Assembly (NCBI GenBank): GCA_965656875.1
Contig: CBFHMJ010000025.1
Span: 124,001-188,000, forward strand
Length of the DNA: 64,000 nt
From: CBFHMJ01 sp965656875
GTDB taxonomy: Bacteria; Pseudomonadota; Gammaproteobacteria; Enterobacterales; Alteromonadaceae
Direction: 5' to 3'
Positions 57,280 through 64,000 of the stretch are shown one piece after another (within the stretch, counting starts at the first letter, position 1; every line of letters starts with the position of its first letter). The notes under the pieces are model-generated. The model saw only the letters and a list, made by a program, of their open reading frames with translations, was not told the DNA's origin and made no database searches. The position numbers and the translations under genes were made by a program.

Positions 57280-57298
57280 CACCTTCCCTCAGGAAGGT
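57261..57298 (+). promoter_or_regulatory. Two mutually exclusive hairpins controlling the GGDEF gene start
   Basis: Hairpin 1: GAAGGTGC (57261-57268) with GCACCTTC (57279-57286). Hairpin 2: ACCTTCC (57281-57287) with GGAAGGT (57292-57298), loop CTCA. They share the arm at 57281-57286, so only one can form. Hairpin 2 buries the Shine-Dalgarno AGGAAGG (57291-57297) of the next gene. A ribosome stopping at the precursor's TAG (57277-57279) would cover the left arm and free the site. Confidence 0.65.
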
Positions 57299-57301
57299 AC
57301 T

Positions 57302-59059
57302 TTGAAGCTCGTTAATTGCATTTTGGGATTGCTAACTCTACTGTCTGCTCACTTATTCGCAAGTGAGCAGATTATTGATATTGAACACTCCCTGGACCAG
57401 GCCTACAACGTTAGAAGCAGTGATGTTCCACAATTTCTGAATCTACTGGAACAAATTGAATCACACAAACATCTTCTGACAATCAATCAAATTCATCATT
57501 TCAACTACTTAAAAGCCTATTCATACACCTTTTCCGGCGATTATGATAAAGCGTTCCCAATTTTGCAGGCACTGACAAACAACGCACATGACAAATCGTT
57601 AAAAATACAATCGTTAGTCACATTGATTAATGTTTATGCACTATTGCAGGACTGGGACAATGGTCTGTCAACCCTGCAACGAACGCTTAATGTCGTTAAC
57701 GATGTCGAATCAGATGAATTGCATATCAAAGTTATGTTGGGTGCAGCCTTGCTATATAGCCGCATTGAACAATATGACCTTGCGCTGGTTTATGTAAACT
57801 TAGCTATAGAAAACCTGTCTGATAGCCGCGAGTTGTGTATTGCACGACAAATTGCCCTCGGTGCAAAATACGAATTGAATCAACTCACCCTGGAAGATAC
57901 CTCCATATATCAAAGTATCAGTATCTGTGAACAACACAATGAAACAGTCATGCTGAACTTAATCAGAAGCTATATTGCCAATCTTTATATTGAACAAGGT
58001 GACGCTCAAGAAGCCGTTGACCTGCTCATTCCACATATTCAGGAAATAAAAGAGTCAGGCACCCCCATTCTCATCGCAGAGATATCATCCACTATCGCCA
58101 AAGCGTACTGGCACCTGAACGATATTAAGCAAGCAGAATACTATGCCTCTGAAACCATTATGCTGTCAGATGATCAAAAAGCCGATGAAACTGTTGTATC
58201 AGCCTACTGGCTGCTGTACCAGATCGCACTCAAAAGAAACGATTACAAAGGCGCTCTTTACTTCCATGTAAAGTATTCAGAAAAGGACAAAGTCTTTCTC
58301 ATTGGTTTGAAAGCTAAGCATATGGCTTTCCAATTGGCTGAGCATAAAACGATGGAGCAACAACGAGCCATTGAACGTCTTAATGAACAAAACAATCTAC
58401 TGCAATTAGAGAAAAAACTCGCACGAACTCAGGCAATCAATAATCAATTGTATATCATCATACTTATCATACTGATGGTCCTGTTGGCTGTTTGGGGCTA
58501 TCGCTCTCGCAAAGTACAAAAGCACTTACGAATTCTTGCCGAATTTGATGCTCTCACTGGTGTTTTCAACCGTCGTCACTTTAGCGTACTGGCAAACAAA
58601 CAAATTTCTGTGGCAACGAAAGTTAAACGACCAGTCAGTTGCATTATGTTTGACTTAGACAAATTCAAATCAATCAATGATAACTACGGCCATGCCAACG
58701 GTGACTGGGTGCTAAAACGAGCAGCACTGGCTTGTAAGGAACTTATTCGAAAAGATGACATAATTGGACGCCTGGGTGGAGAAGAATTTGCCGTAATTCT
58801 GCCCGGTTGCTCAAGAGAACAAGCCGCTAATATCGCAGAACAATATCGTCAGGCGTTGAGTAGAATTGATTCCCAGGAAACCGGATTTTCATTTCCAATA
58901 ACCGCCAGTTTTGGTGTCACTTGCACATCCGTATCTGGAAATAATCTGGATAAACTACTCGCAGATGCTGATGCCGCAATGTATGACTCCAAAAACAATG
59001 GTCGTAATCAGGTCACCATGTTTGGTGCGCCACCCGTTCAATCAACTTCAGTGCATTAA
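57302..59059 (+). CDS. TPR-GGDEF diguanylate cyclase (membrane-anchored, periplasmic TPR sensor)
   Basis: The 585-residue protein has a signal-like N-terminus (LVNCILGLLTLLSAHLFA), a periplasmic helical region with TPR-like repeats (about residues 60-360), a coiled coil, a membrane helix (about 383-401) and a cytoplasmic GGDEF domain. The active motif is GGEEF at about 492-496, with an RKDD inhibitory I-site five residues before it, so it should make c-di-GMP. The frame opens at 57194, but TTG 57302 has AGGAAGG four bases upstream and gives the signal sequence. Its ribosome site is in the hairpin switch behind the borosin precursor, suggesting coupling to that gene. Confidence 0.88.
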   Translation: MKLVNCILGLLTLLSAHLFASEQIIDIEHSLDQAYNVRSSDVPQFLNLLEQIESHKHLLTINQIHHFNYLKAYSYTFSGDYDKAFPILQALTNNAHDKSLKIQSLVTLINVYALLQDWDNGLSTLQRTLNVVNDVESDELHIKVMLGAALLYSRIEQYDLALVYVNLAIENLSDSRELCIARQIALGAKYELNQLTLEDTSIYQSISICEQHNETVMLNLIRSYIANLYIEQGDAQEAVDLLIPHIQEIKESGTPILIAEISSTIAKAYWHLNDIKQAEYYASETIMLSDDQKADETVVSAYWLLYQIALKRNDYKGALYFHVKYSEKDKVFLIGLKAKHMAFQLAEHKTMEQQRAIERLNEQNNLLQLEKKLARTQAINNQLYIIILIILMVLLAVWGYRSRKVQKHLRILAEFDALTGVFNRRHFSVLANKQISVATKVKRPVSCIMFDLDKFKSINDNYGHANGDWVLKRAALACKELIRKDDIIGRLGGEEFAVILPGCSREQAANIAEQYRQALSRIDSQETGFSFPITASFGVTCTSVSGNNLDKLLADADAAMYDSKNNGRNQVTMFGAPPVQSTSVH

Positions 59060-59185
59060 TAAAAGACAGAACAAAACATCATCGGGGCCAGATTAATGGC
59101 CCTGGACGATCAAAACAGGTAACTCATCGCCTTTTAGCCACAGCAACACATTTTATTTCCATGCAGGAAAATCAACATCATGACG

Positions 59186-60376
59186 TTAAAGCTGTCTGGT
59201 CGGCAGCTGATAAAGTACCTCCTTAACTCTCGGCAACTTCTTAATCACGTAAAGCGGTAAGAAAATCAGCATTAGAAAAGCCAGTTGTTCAGGAACGTTC
59301 AAAGGAAACAACTGGACAACAGATGCCAGAATTGCCGCGCCACTCATCTGAAAAAAACCAAACATAGCAGATGCGATACCTGCATTATTGCCGAAAGGTG
59401 ATAATGCCTGCCCGGCACAAGGGCCCATTAACAGCGCACCACCGACTGAGCTAATCATCACAGGCAACATAAAACTGACAACATCGTTGTTGCCCATTAA
59501 AACAACCATCAAAACACCCGAAAAAATCAAGAGAAACAAACCCGACTCAATCGTTTTTCTCACTCCCAGCTTCTTCATCACCTTTGGCGCAAAAGCGCAC
59601 GCAATAATGTTCCAGACAGCGTTTAAACTGAACCAGATAACAAAGGTTTGCTGATCCAGGCCTAACTGAACAATCAACCATCCCGGCGAACTACTTACAT
59701 ACGCCAGTATCACGGCCATCGTAAACATGGCAGTAATTGCATTGAACAAAAAGACAGGATGCCTGACGACAGACATGTAAGATGTTAAAGAAATCAGCTT
59801 CTTTTGTTGAACCGTCGAATCGGGCCTGGTTTCAGGTAGCAACAACGTCAGAACACACAATGCACATACCGCGTACAATGCCATGAATTCGAAATTACTT
59901 CGCCAGCCAAAATATTCAGTCAGCACATGCCCTAACATTGGAGCAAGTGCTGGAATACAGAAAATGGTACTGTTCAGATAGCTGAAAATCGTGCTGCTTT
60001 GTTGCGGACCATATCGATCTCGCACAGATGCAAAAGCACCTACAGAGATAGCACAAGCGCCAAAACCCTGAGCCATTCGACACATCAAAAAGAATTCAGC
60101 ACTTGTTGAAAAAGCAGAAAGTGTGGATGAAATAGCGTAAATAAGAATACCCGATAAAACTACCGGCTTACGTCCGAAACGGTCTAATAAAGGCCCTGTA
60201 AATAACTGCCCAATCCCCATACTTAACAGAAAAATTGAAATACTCCATTGCATCTGATTCACAGATACAGAGAAATATTCTGCCATTATGGGTAACGCGG
60301 GTAAAAATATGTCGATGGCTAATGGGCTAAAAATGACCATTAGCATGAGCAAAGGAAGCAGACCTTGATTATTCAT
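59186..60376 (-). CDS. Bcr/CflA family multidrug MFS transporter
   Basis: The 396-residue protein has twelve predicted membrane helices and the Bcr/CflA start LLMLMVIFSPLAIDIFLPALP. The MFS motif between TM2 and TM3 reads GPLLDRFGRKPVVL, and the family's TM4-5 segment RMAQGFGACAISVGAFASVRD is present. It exports drugs or small metabolites by proton antiport. ATG 60376 has TGGAGA five bases upstream; the frame opens 105 bases earlier, but that part overlaps the divergent LysR gene region. The LysR regulator encoded divergently is the likely controller. Confidence 0.93.
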   Translation of the reverse strand: MNNQGLLPLLMLMVIFSPLAIDIFLPALPIMAEYFSVSVNQMQWSISIFLLSMGIGQLFTGPLLDRFGRKPVVLSGILIYAISSTLSAFSTSAEFFLMCRMAQGFGACAISVGAFASVRDRYGPQQSSTIFSYLNSTIFCIPALAPMLGHVLTEYFGWRSNFEFMALYAVCALCVLTLLLPETRPDSTVQQKKLISLTSYMSVVRHPVFLFNAITAMFTMAVILAYVSSSPGWLIVQLGLDQQTFVIWFSLNAVWNIIACAFAPKVMKKLGVRKTIESGLFLLIFSGVLMVVLMGNNDVVSFMLPVMISSVGGALLMGPCAGQALSPFGNNAGIASAMFGFFQMSGAAILASVVQLFPLNVPEQLAFLMLIFLPLYVIKKLPRVKEVLYQLPTRQL

Positions 60377-60475
60377 TTTGTCTCCAGATAAGCAGTGAAC
60401 TGAAGTATAGGTGAATTGCCTTATGACCAATAGTGAATTATCATCATCACACTTATTCCACAATGGAATTCTACT
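60377..60475. promoter_or_regulatory. Divergent promoter region between MFS and LysR genes
   Basis: This 99-base gap holds GTGAACT (60395-60401) and two GTGAATT copies (60411-60417 and 60433-60439), candidate sites for the LysR protein. Neither -35/-10 pair is clear. Confidence 0.35.
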
Positions 60476-61396
60476 GTGCACAAACTTGATCTGAATCTGT
60501 TAAAAGTTTTGGAGGTATTACTTCAGGAGCGAAGTGTTACAACTGCTGCGCACCGTCTCAATCTGACTCAATCAGCCGTTAGTAAACATTTGGCTCGATT
60601 AAGAACGATGTTTGATGATCAACTATTTGAGCGAACTGCTCATGGGTTAAAAGCAACCCCAAGAGCCCAGGAACTGGCACCGCAACTCGGTCACATAATA
60701 GAGCAACTGGAACAGTTAACCCGTCCCATTATATTTGAACCCGCATTAAGCAAACGTCAGTTTCATATTCACTTATTAGACACGGCCTATTCATTAACCC
60801 TGCCTTTCTTCATGCCTGATTTGCTCGTTCAGGCTCCCGGTGTTCGTCTGAAAGCTACAACCTGGAATAAAGACAGTTTGGATGGACTACTCAAATGTGA
60901 AGTTGATATGGGAATCGCTTGTCGTGAATGGGATCCTCGCTCACCAATCCACATGAAAGATATTCCCCCTGAGCTAGCTTATGTCGAACTGATACGGGAA
61001 AACTCAGTGTGTCTGGTACGGGAATCACATCCCGTATTGAACCAATCGTGGAATGTTGATTCATTTCTACAATACCGTCATATTCATGTTTCTCTGGGGG
61101 GAGCTGATCACTGGTTACTTGACGATATTTTGAAGGCAGAAAATGCACATCGCGATATTGCTATCGACATGCCTGATTTCTTCAGCGCGATGAGCCTATG
61201 TGAACAGAGTGACTTAATTTTGTGTGTACCATCACGGCATGCCACCAAATTGGCGAAAAGTTTTAAGCTTCGTATTTTGACAATACCGGTAGAGTTTAAT
61301 CCTGGGGCCTATGTCCTGTTATGGCACAAACATTTTGAAAACGATTCTGGTCACCGCTGGCTTCGTGAACTGATCATCAATAATGTTCAGCAATAG
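60476..61396 (+). CDS. LysR family transcriptional regulator
   Basis: The 306-residue protein starts at GTG 60476 (MHKLDLNLLKVLEVLLQE) with the LysR winged helix-turn-helix: SVTTAAHRLNLTQSAVSKHLARLRTMF, and a C-terminal substrate-binding domain. It lies back-to-back with the Bcr/CflA transporter, the usual arrangement for regulator and target. The inducer cannot be predicted. Confidence 0.95.
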   Translation: MHKLDLNLLKVLEVLLQERSVTTAAHRLNLTQSAVSKHLARLRTMFDDQLFERTAHGLKATPRAQELAPQLGHIIEQLEQLTRPIIFEPALSKRQFHIHLLDTAYSLTLPFFMPDLLVQAPGVRLKATTWNKDSLDGLLKCEVDMGIACREWDPRSPIHMKDIPPELAYVELIRENSVCLVRESHPVLNQSWNVDSFLQYRHIHVSLGGADHWLLDDILKAENAHRDIAIDMPDFFSAMSLCEQSDLILCVPSRHATKLAKSFKLRILTIPVEFNPGAYVLLWHKHFENDSGHRWLRELIINNVQQ

Positions 61397-61441
61397 GTTT
61401 TCACTGGATCCCATTCCGTGATTTTGAAGTTTATCCACAAA

Positions 61442-61474
61442 TAAAAAAAGGTAATGACTACAAAGCCATTACCT
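61442..61474 (-). terminator. Rho-independent terminator of the hsc-fdx operon
   Basis: An 8-bp stem (AGGTAATG / CATTACCT) with a 10-base loop, followed on the minus strand by a run of seven T. It lies downstream of fdx. Confidence 0.9.
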
Positions 61475-61547
61475 CTTATATTTCTAACTTTCCATCAGTT
61501 ACTCAGGTAGTAACCACCTGTTAGAACACTAGCGTTAACGCAACTGT

Positions 61548-61886
61548 TTAGCCATTCTCGCTGACCATATTCACCGTATACTTTGGTATTTCTACAACCA
61601 AATCTTCACCAGACAGTTCAGCCTGACAACCTAGTCGTGACTCTGGCTCTAATCCCCATGCTTTATCCAGCATATCGTCTTCCAGTTCATCACTTTCTTC
61701 CAGTGAATCAAAACCTTCACGAACAATAACGTGACAGGTTGTACAGGCACAGCTTTTTTCACAGGCGTGTTCTATATGAATACCATTTCTTAACGCAACG
61801 TCCAGAACTGTTTCACCATTCTCACCCTCTGTCACAGCACCTTCTGGACAAAGTTCTTCATGGGGTAAAAAAATAATTTGTGGCAT
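61548..61886 (-). CDS. fdx: Fdx, ISC-system [2Fe-2S] ferredoxin
   Basis: The 112-residue ferredoxin has ligand cysteines Cys42, Cys48, Cys51 and Cys87 (ACEKSCACTTC, LGCQAE), the same positions as E. coli Fdx. It supplies electrons for Fe-S cluster assembly on IscU. It is ten bases downstream of hscA and ends the operon; no iscX follows in the window, and the terminator closes the transcript. Confidence 0.96.
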   Translation of the reverse strand: MPQIIFLPHEELCPEGAVTEGENGETVLDVALRNGIHIEHACEKSCACTTCHVIVREGFDSLEESDELEDDMLDKAWGLEPESRLGCQAELSGEDLVVEIPKYTVNMVSENG

Positions 61887-61895
61887 GGTGATTCC

Positions 61896-63755
61896 TTATA
61901 ATTGATCAACATTTTGACCGGATAATGCAGCTCGAATCGAATGATCCATTCGTCTTGCCGCAAAATCTTGTGTAACTTTATCAAGGCGTTCTATCGCTTC
62001 TTTAATTGCATCAACATCCTCTCCCTGACGAGATGTTTTCAGATCATCGATAGCCTGACTAATCTGAGCAAATTCAGCTTCAGCTAACAATTCAGTCCCA
62101 TCAACATGCAAAGCAGCTTCGATGGCTTCTACGACTCTGTCGGCTTCAACCTGCTGCTCACGCAGCATACGTAACGCAATATCTTCTTTAGCATTACTCA
62201 TTGATGACTTAATCATTGAAGCAATCTGGTCATCCTGCAAGCCATAAGACGGTTTAACCTGAATGCTGGCACTAATTCCTGTCGATTTTTCGGTTGCTGA
62301 TACACTCAGTAATCCATCAGCATCAACCTGAAACATCACCTGAATATGTGCGGCTCCAGCGGCCATTGGTGGAATACCAGTTAAATTAAAACGAGCGAGG
62401 CTACGACAATCTTCAACCAGTTCACGTTCACCCTGAACAATGTGTACAGACATAGCTGTCTGCCCATCTTTAAAGGTTGTGAATTCTTGCGCTCGTGCCG
62501 CTGGAATAGTGGTATTACGCGGGATTACTTTTTCAACGAGGCCACCCATGGTTTCAATACCGAGTGATAAAGGTGTTACATCCAACAGCAGCATATCGCT
62601 GTCTGGCTTGTTACCCACCAATATATCAGCCTGAATTGCAGCACCTAAAGCAACAACTTTATCCGGGTCTACAGAAACTAGCGGCTCACGTTCAAAGAAT
62701 GCTTTCACTTGTTCACGTACCAGAGGAACACGAGTAGAACCTCCAACCATGACGACTTCCAGCACTTCAGCCTTTTCAACACCAGCATCTTTCAAAGAAC
62801 GACGACACGCACGAAGTGTTTTTTTCACTAAGTCGCCAATCAATTGTTCGAATATCTCACGCGTCATCGCAACAGGAGCAGCCCCATTTAACGCGGAAAC
62901 ATCAACATTCAAACTATCAACTTCAGTCAATTGTTCTTTTACCTGACGGGCAATCGCCAAAGCAATACCCTGCTGTTGACTGGTTACTTCTGAAACACCG
63001 GCCTCTTTTACCAGATAATCTGCAAGTAAATGATCAAAATCGTCACCACCTAATGCAGAATCGCCACCAGTAGCCAGAACTTCGAATACGCCTTTATTTA
63101 AACGTAAGATTGAAATATCAAATGTACCACCACCCAGGTCATAAACGGCGATAACACCTTCCTGACCGGAATCCAGACCATAGGCGATAGCAGCAGCAGT
63201 GGGTTCGTTGATTAAGCGAAGAACGTTCAGATTAGCTAATAATGCAGCTTCTTTCGTGGCCTGACGCTGAGCATCATCAAAATATGCAGGAACAGTGATT
63301 ACGACACCATTTAATTCGCCACCTACAGCCTCTTCCGCTCTGTTAGCCAGTGTTTTCAGAATTTCAGCACCTGACTGAACCGGGTTAATTTCACCCGCAG
63401 CCGTTTTAACAGCAACGGTATTTCCCTGAGCCGTTAAATCGTAAGGAAGATTCGGCCACGATGCTTGAATATCGGCAACTGAGCGACCAACAAAACGCTT
63501 CATGGAAATCAGTGTATTCTTCACATCACTGGTTGCTTGCGCTTTAGCATCATAACCAACCGTAATATCAGCAGCACTGTAGTGAACAACAGAAGGCAAA
63601 ATATCACGACCCGCATGATCAGGGATCGTGTTTGCTTCGCCACTACGAACAGTAGCGACTAACGAATTCGTGGTTCCAAGGTCAATACCAGCCGAATGTT
63701 TATGCTGATGAGGTGCGGCACTCAGTCCGGGCTCAGAAATTTGTAATAACGCCAT
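61896..63755 (-). CDS. hscA: HscA, Hsp70-type chaperone of the ISC system
   Basis: The 619-residue protein is a DnaK-like chaperone specialised for iron-sulfur transfer from IscU. It has the ATPase signatures GIDLGTTNSLVA, VYDLGGGTFDIS and VGGSTRVPLVREQV and a shorter substrate-binding domain than DnaK. It lies between hscB and fdx, which fixes its identity as HscA. Confidence 0.97.
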   Translation of the reverse strand: MALLQISEPGLSAAPHQHKHSAGIDLGTTNSLVATVRSGEANTIPDHAGRDILPSVVHYSAADITVGYDAKAQATSDVKNTLISMKRFVGRSVADIQASWPNLPYDLTAQGNTVAVKTAAGEINPVQSGAEILKTLANRAEEAVGGELNGVVITVPAYFDDAQRQATKEAALLANLNVLRLINEPTAAAIAYGLDSGQEGVIAVYDLGGGTFDISILRLNKGVFEVLATGGDSALGGDDFDHLLADYLVKEAGVSEVTSQQQGIALAIARQVKEQLTEVDSLNVDVSALNGAAPVAMTREIFEQLIGDLVKKTLRACRRSLKDAGVEKAEVLEVVMVGGSTRVPLVREQVKAFFEREPLVSVDPDKVVALGAAIQADILVGNKPDSDMLLLDVTPLSLGIETMGGLVEKVIPRNTTIPAARAQEFTTFKDGQTAMSVHIVQGERELVEDCRSLARFNLTGIPPMAAGAAHIQVMFQVDADGLLSVSATEKSTGISASIQVKPSYGLQDDQIASMIKSSMSNAKEDIALRMLREQQVEADRVVEAIEAALHVDGTELLAEAEFAQISQAIDDLKTSRQGEDVDAIKEAIERLDKVTQDFAARRMDHSIRAALSGQNVDQL

Positions 63756-63779
63756 GATAGTTTGCGGTAGCTCGTAAGT

Positions 63780-64000
63780 TTAATTAAATAGTTTGTCTTC
63801 AAGTGCATCAGCTTCATCCTGAAGCTTATACATGAACTTTAATTTTCGAATAATATTTGCAGCGCTAGCCTGTTCGTTCTGGCATTCACTGGTTAATTTG
63901 GGAACCAACTCATCAAACAATTCAGCAAGCTGTTTTTTCACATCGGCAACAAAGCTATCAAGAGCACTTTCAGGATCGTTAGCAGATGGAATATCTTCCA
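63780..64000 (-). CDS. hscB: HscB, J-domain co-chaperone (C-terminal part; truncated by window edge)
   Basis: The last 73 codons of a minus-strand frame are present, ending at TAA 63780-63782. The visible C-terminus is a helical IscU-binding domain: FVADVKKQLAELFDEL, then AANIIRKLKFMYKLQDEADA and the end LEDKLFN, very close to HscB of other gammaproteobacteria. The J-domain lies beyond the window. It is 24 bases upstream of hscA in the conserved order hscB-hscA-fdx. Confidence 0.93.
   Translation of the reverse strand, partial: EDIPSANDPESALDSFVADVKKQLAELFDELVPKLTSECQNEQASAANIIRKLKFMYKLQDEADALEDKLFN

Noticed and set aside
59186..60376. Dedicated exporter for the borosin peptide
   Set aside because: The Bcr/CflA transporter lies on the opposite strand and has its own divergent LysR regulator, so a link to the peptide is unsupported.

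Overview
The window comes from the chromosome of a Gram-negative gammaproteobacterium, probably marine. The evidence is a full mannose-sensitive haemagglutinin (MSHA) type IV pilus locus next to mreBCD-maf-rng-yhdP-nit-tldD, an order known from Vibrio, Shewanella and relatives, plus an hscB-hscA-fdx iron-sulfur operon. I see no rRNA, tRNA, CRISPR array, insertion sequence or phage. The genus cannot be fixed from the sequence.

Layout. 1-2.1 kb: end of an unrecognised membrane protein, a TonB-C-like lipoprotein and PhnA. 2.1-9.2 kb (minus): a three-gene unit of a BtaA/DUF3419-type enzyme, an RND adaptor and an RND permease, followed by a lone sigma-54 activator. 9.7-10.3 kb: PaiB-like flavoprotein. 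10.3-11.8 kb: 1.5 kb without a convincing gene, rich in GATC and carrying a diverged direct repeat. 11.8-18.6 kb (plus): two lipoproteins, a DUF3530 protein and a second RND adaptor/permease pair ending in a strong terminator. 19.1-30.3 kb (minus): tldD, nit2-like, yhdP, rng, maf, mreD, mreC, mreB. 30.6-49.6 kb (minus): mshQ to mshI, 18 genes. 49.7-52.3 kb: a PLP enzyme on the plus strand, then mshH (csrD-like) on the minus strand. 52.7-59.1 kb (plus): an FGE-like secreted protein, a 686-residue protein with a diverged pRiA4b-ORF3-like C-terminus, a split-borosin methyltransferase, its small precursor, and a TPR-GGDEF protein. 59.2-61.4 kb: divergent Bcr/CflA transporter and LysR regulator. 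61.5-64 kb (minus): fdx, hscA and the end of hscB.

Most exciting region: 56.1-57.3 kb encodes what reads as a complete split borosin RiPP system. The methyltransferase keeps the Tyr/Arg/Tyr/Tyr active-site pattern of the OphMA/SonM family and is followed by an 81-residue SonA-like precursor with a short hydrophobic core. The intercistronic RNA after the precursor can form two mutually exclusive hairpins, one of which hides the ribosome binding site of the downstream diguanylate cyclase. That suggests translational coupling of c-di-GMP synthesis to precursor translation. c-di-GMP recurs elsewhere in the window: MshE has two MshEN c-di-GMP-binding modules, and MshH is a degenerate GGDEF/EAL protein.

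Other points: the BtaA-like enzyme is stop/start coupled (TAATG) to an RND pump; a strong attenuator follows the major pilin gene mshA; MshL contains an Asn/Gly tandem repeat; the MSHA cluster is interrupted by an oppositely oriented PLP enzyme.
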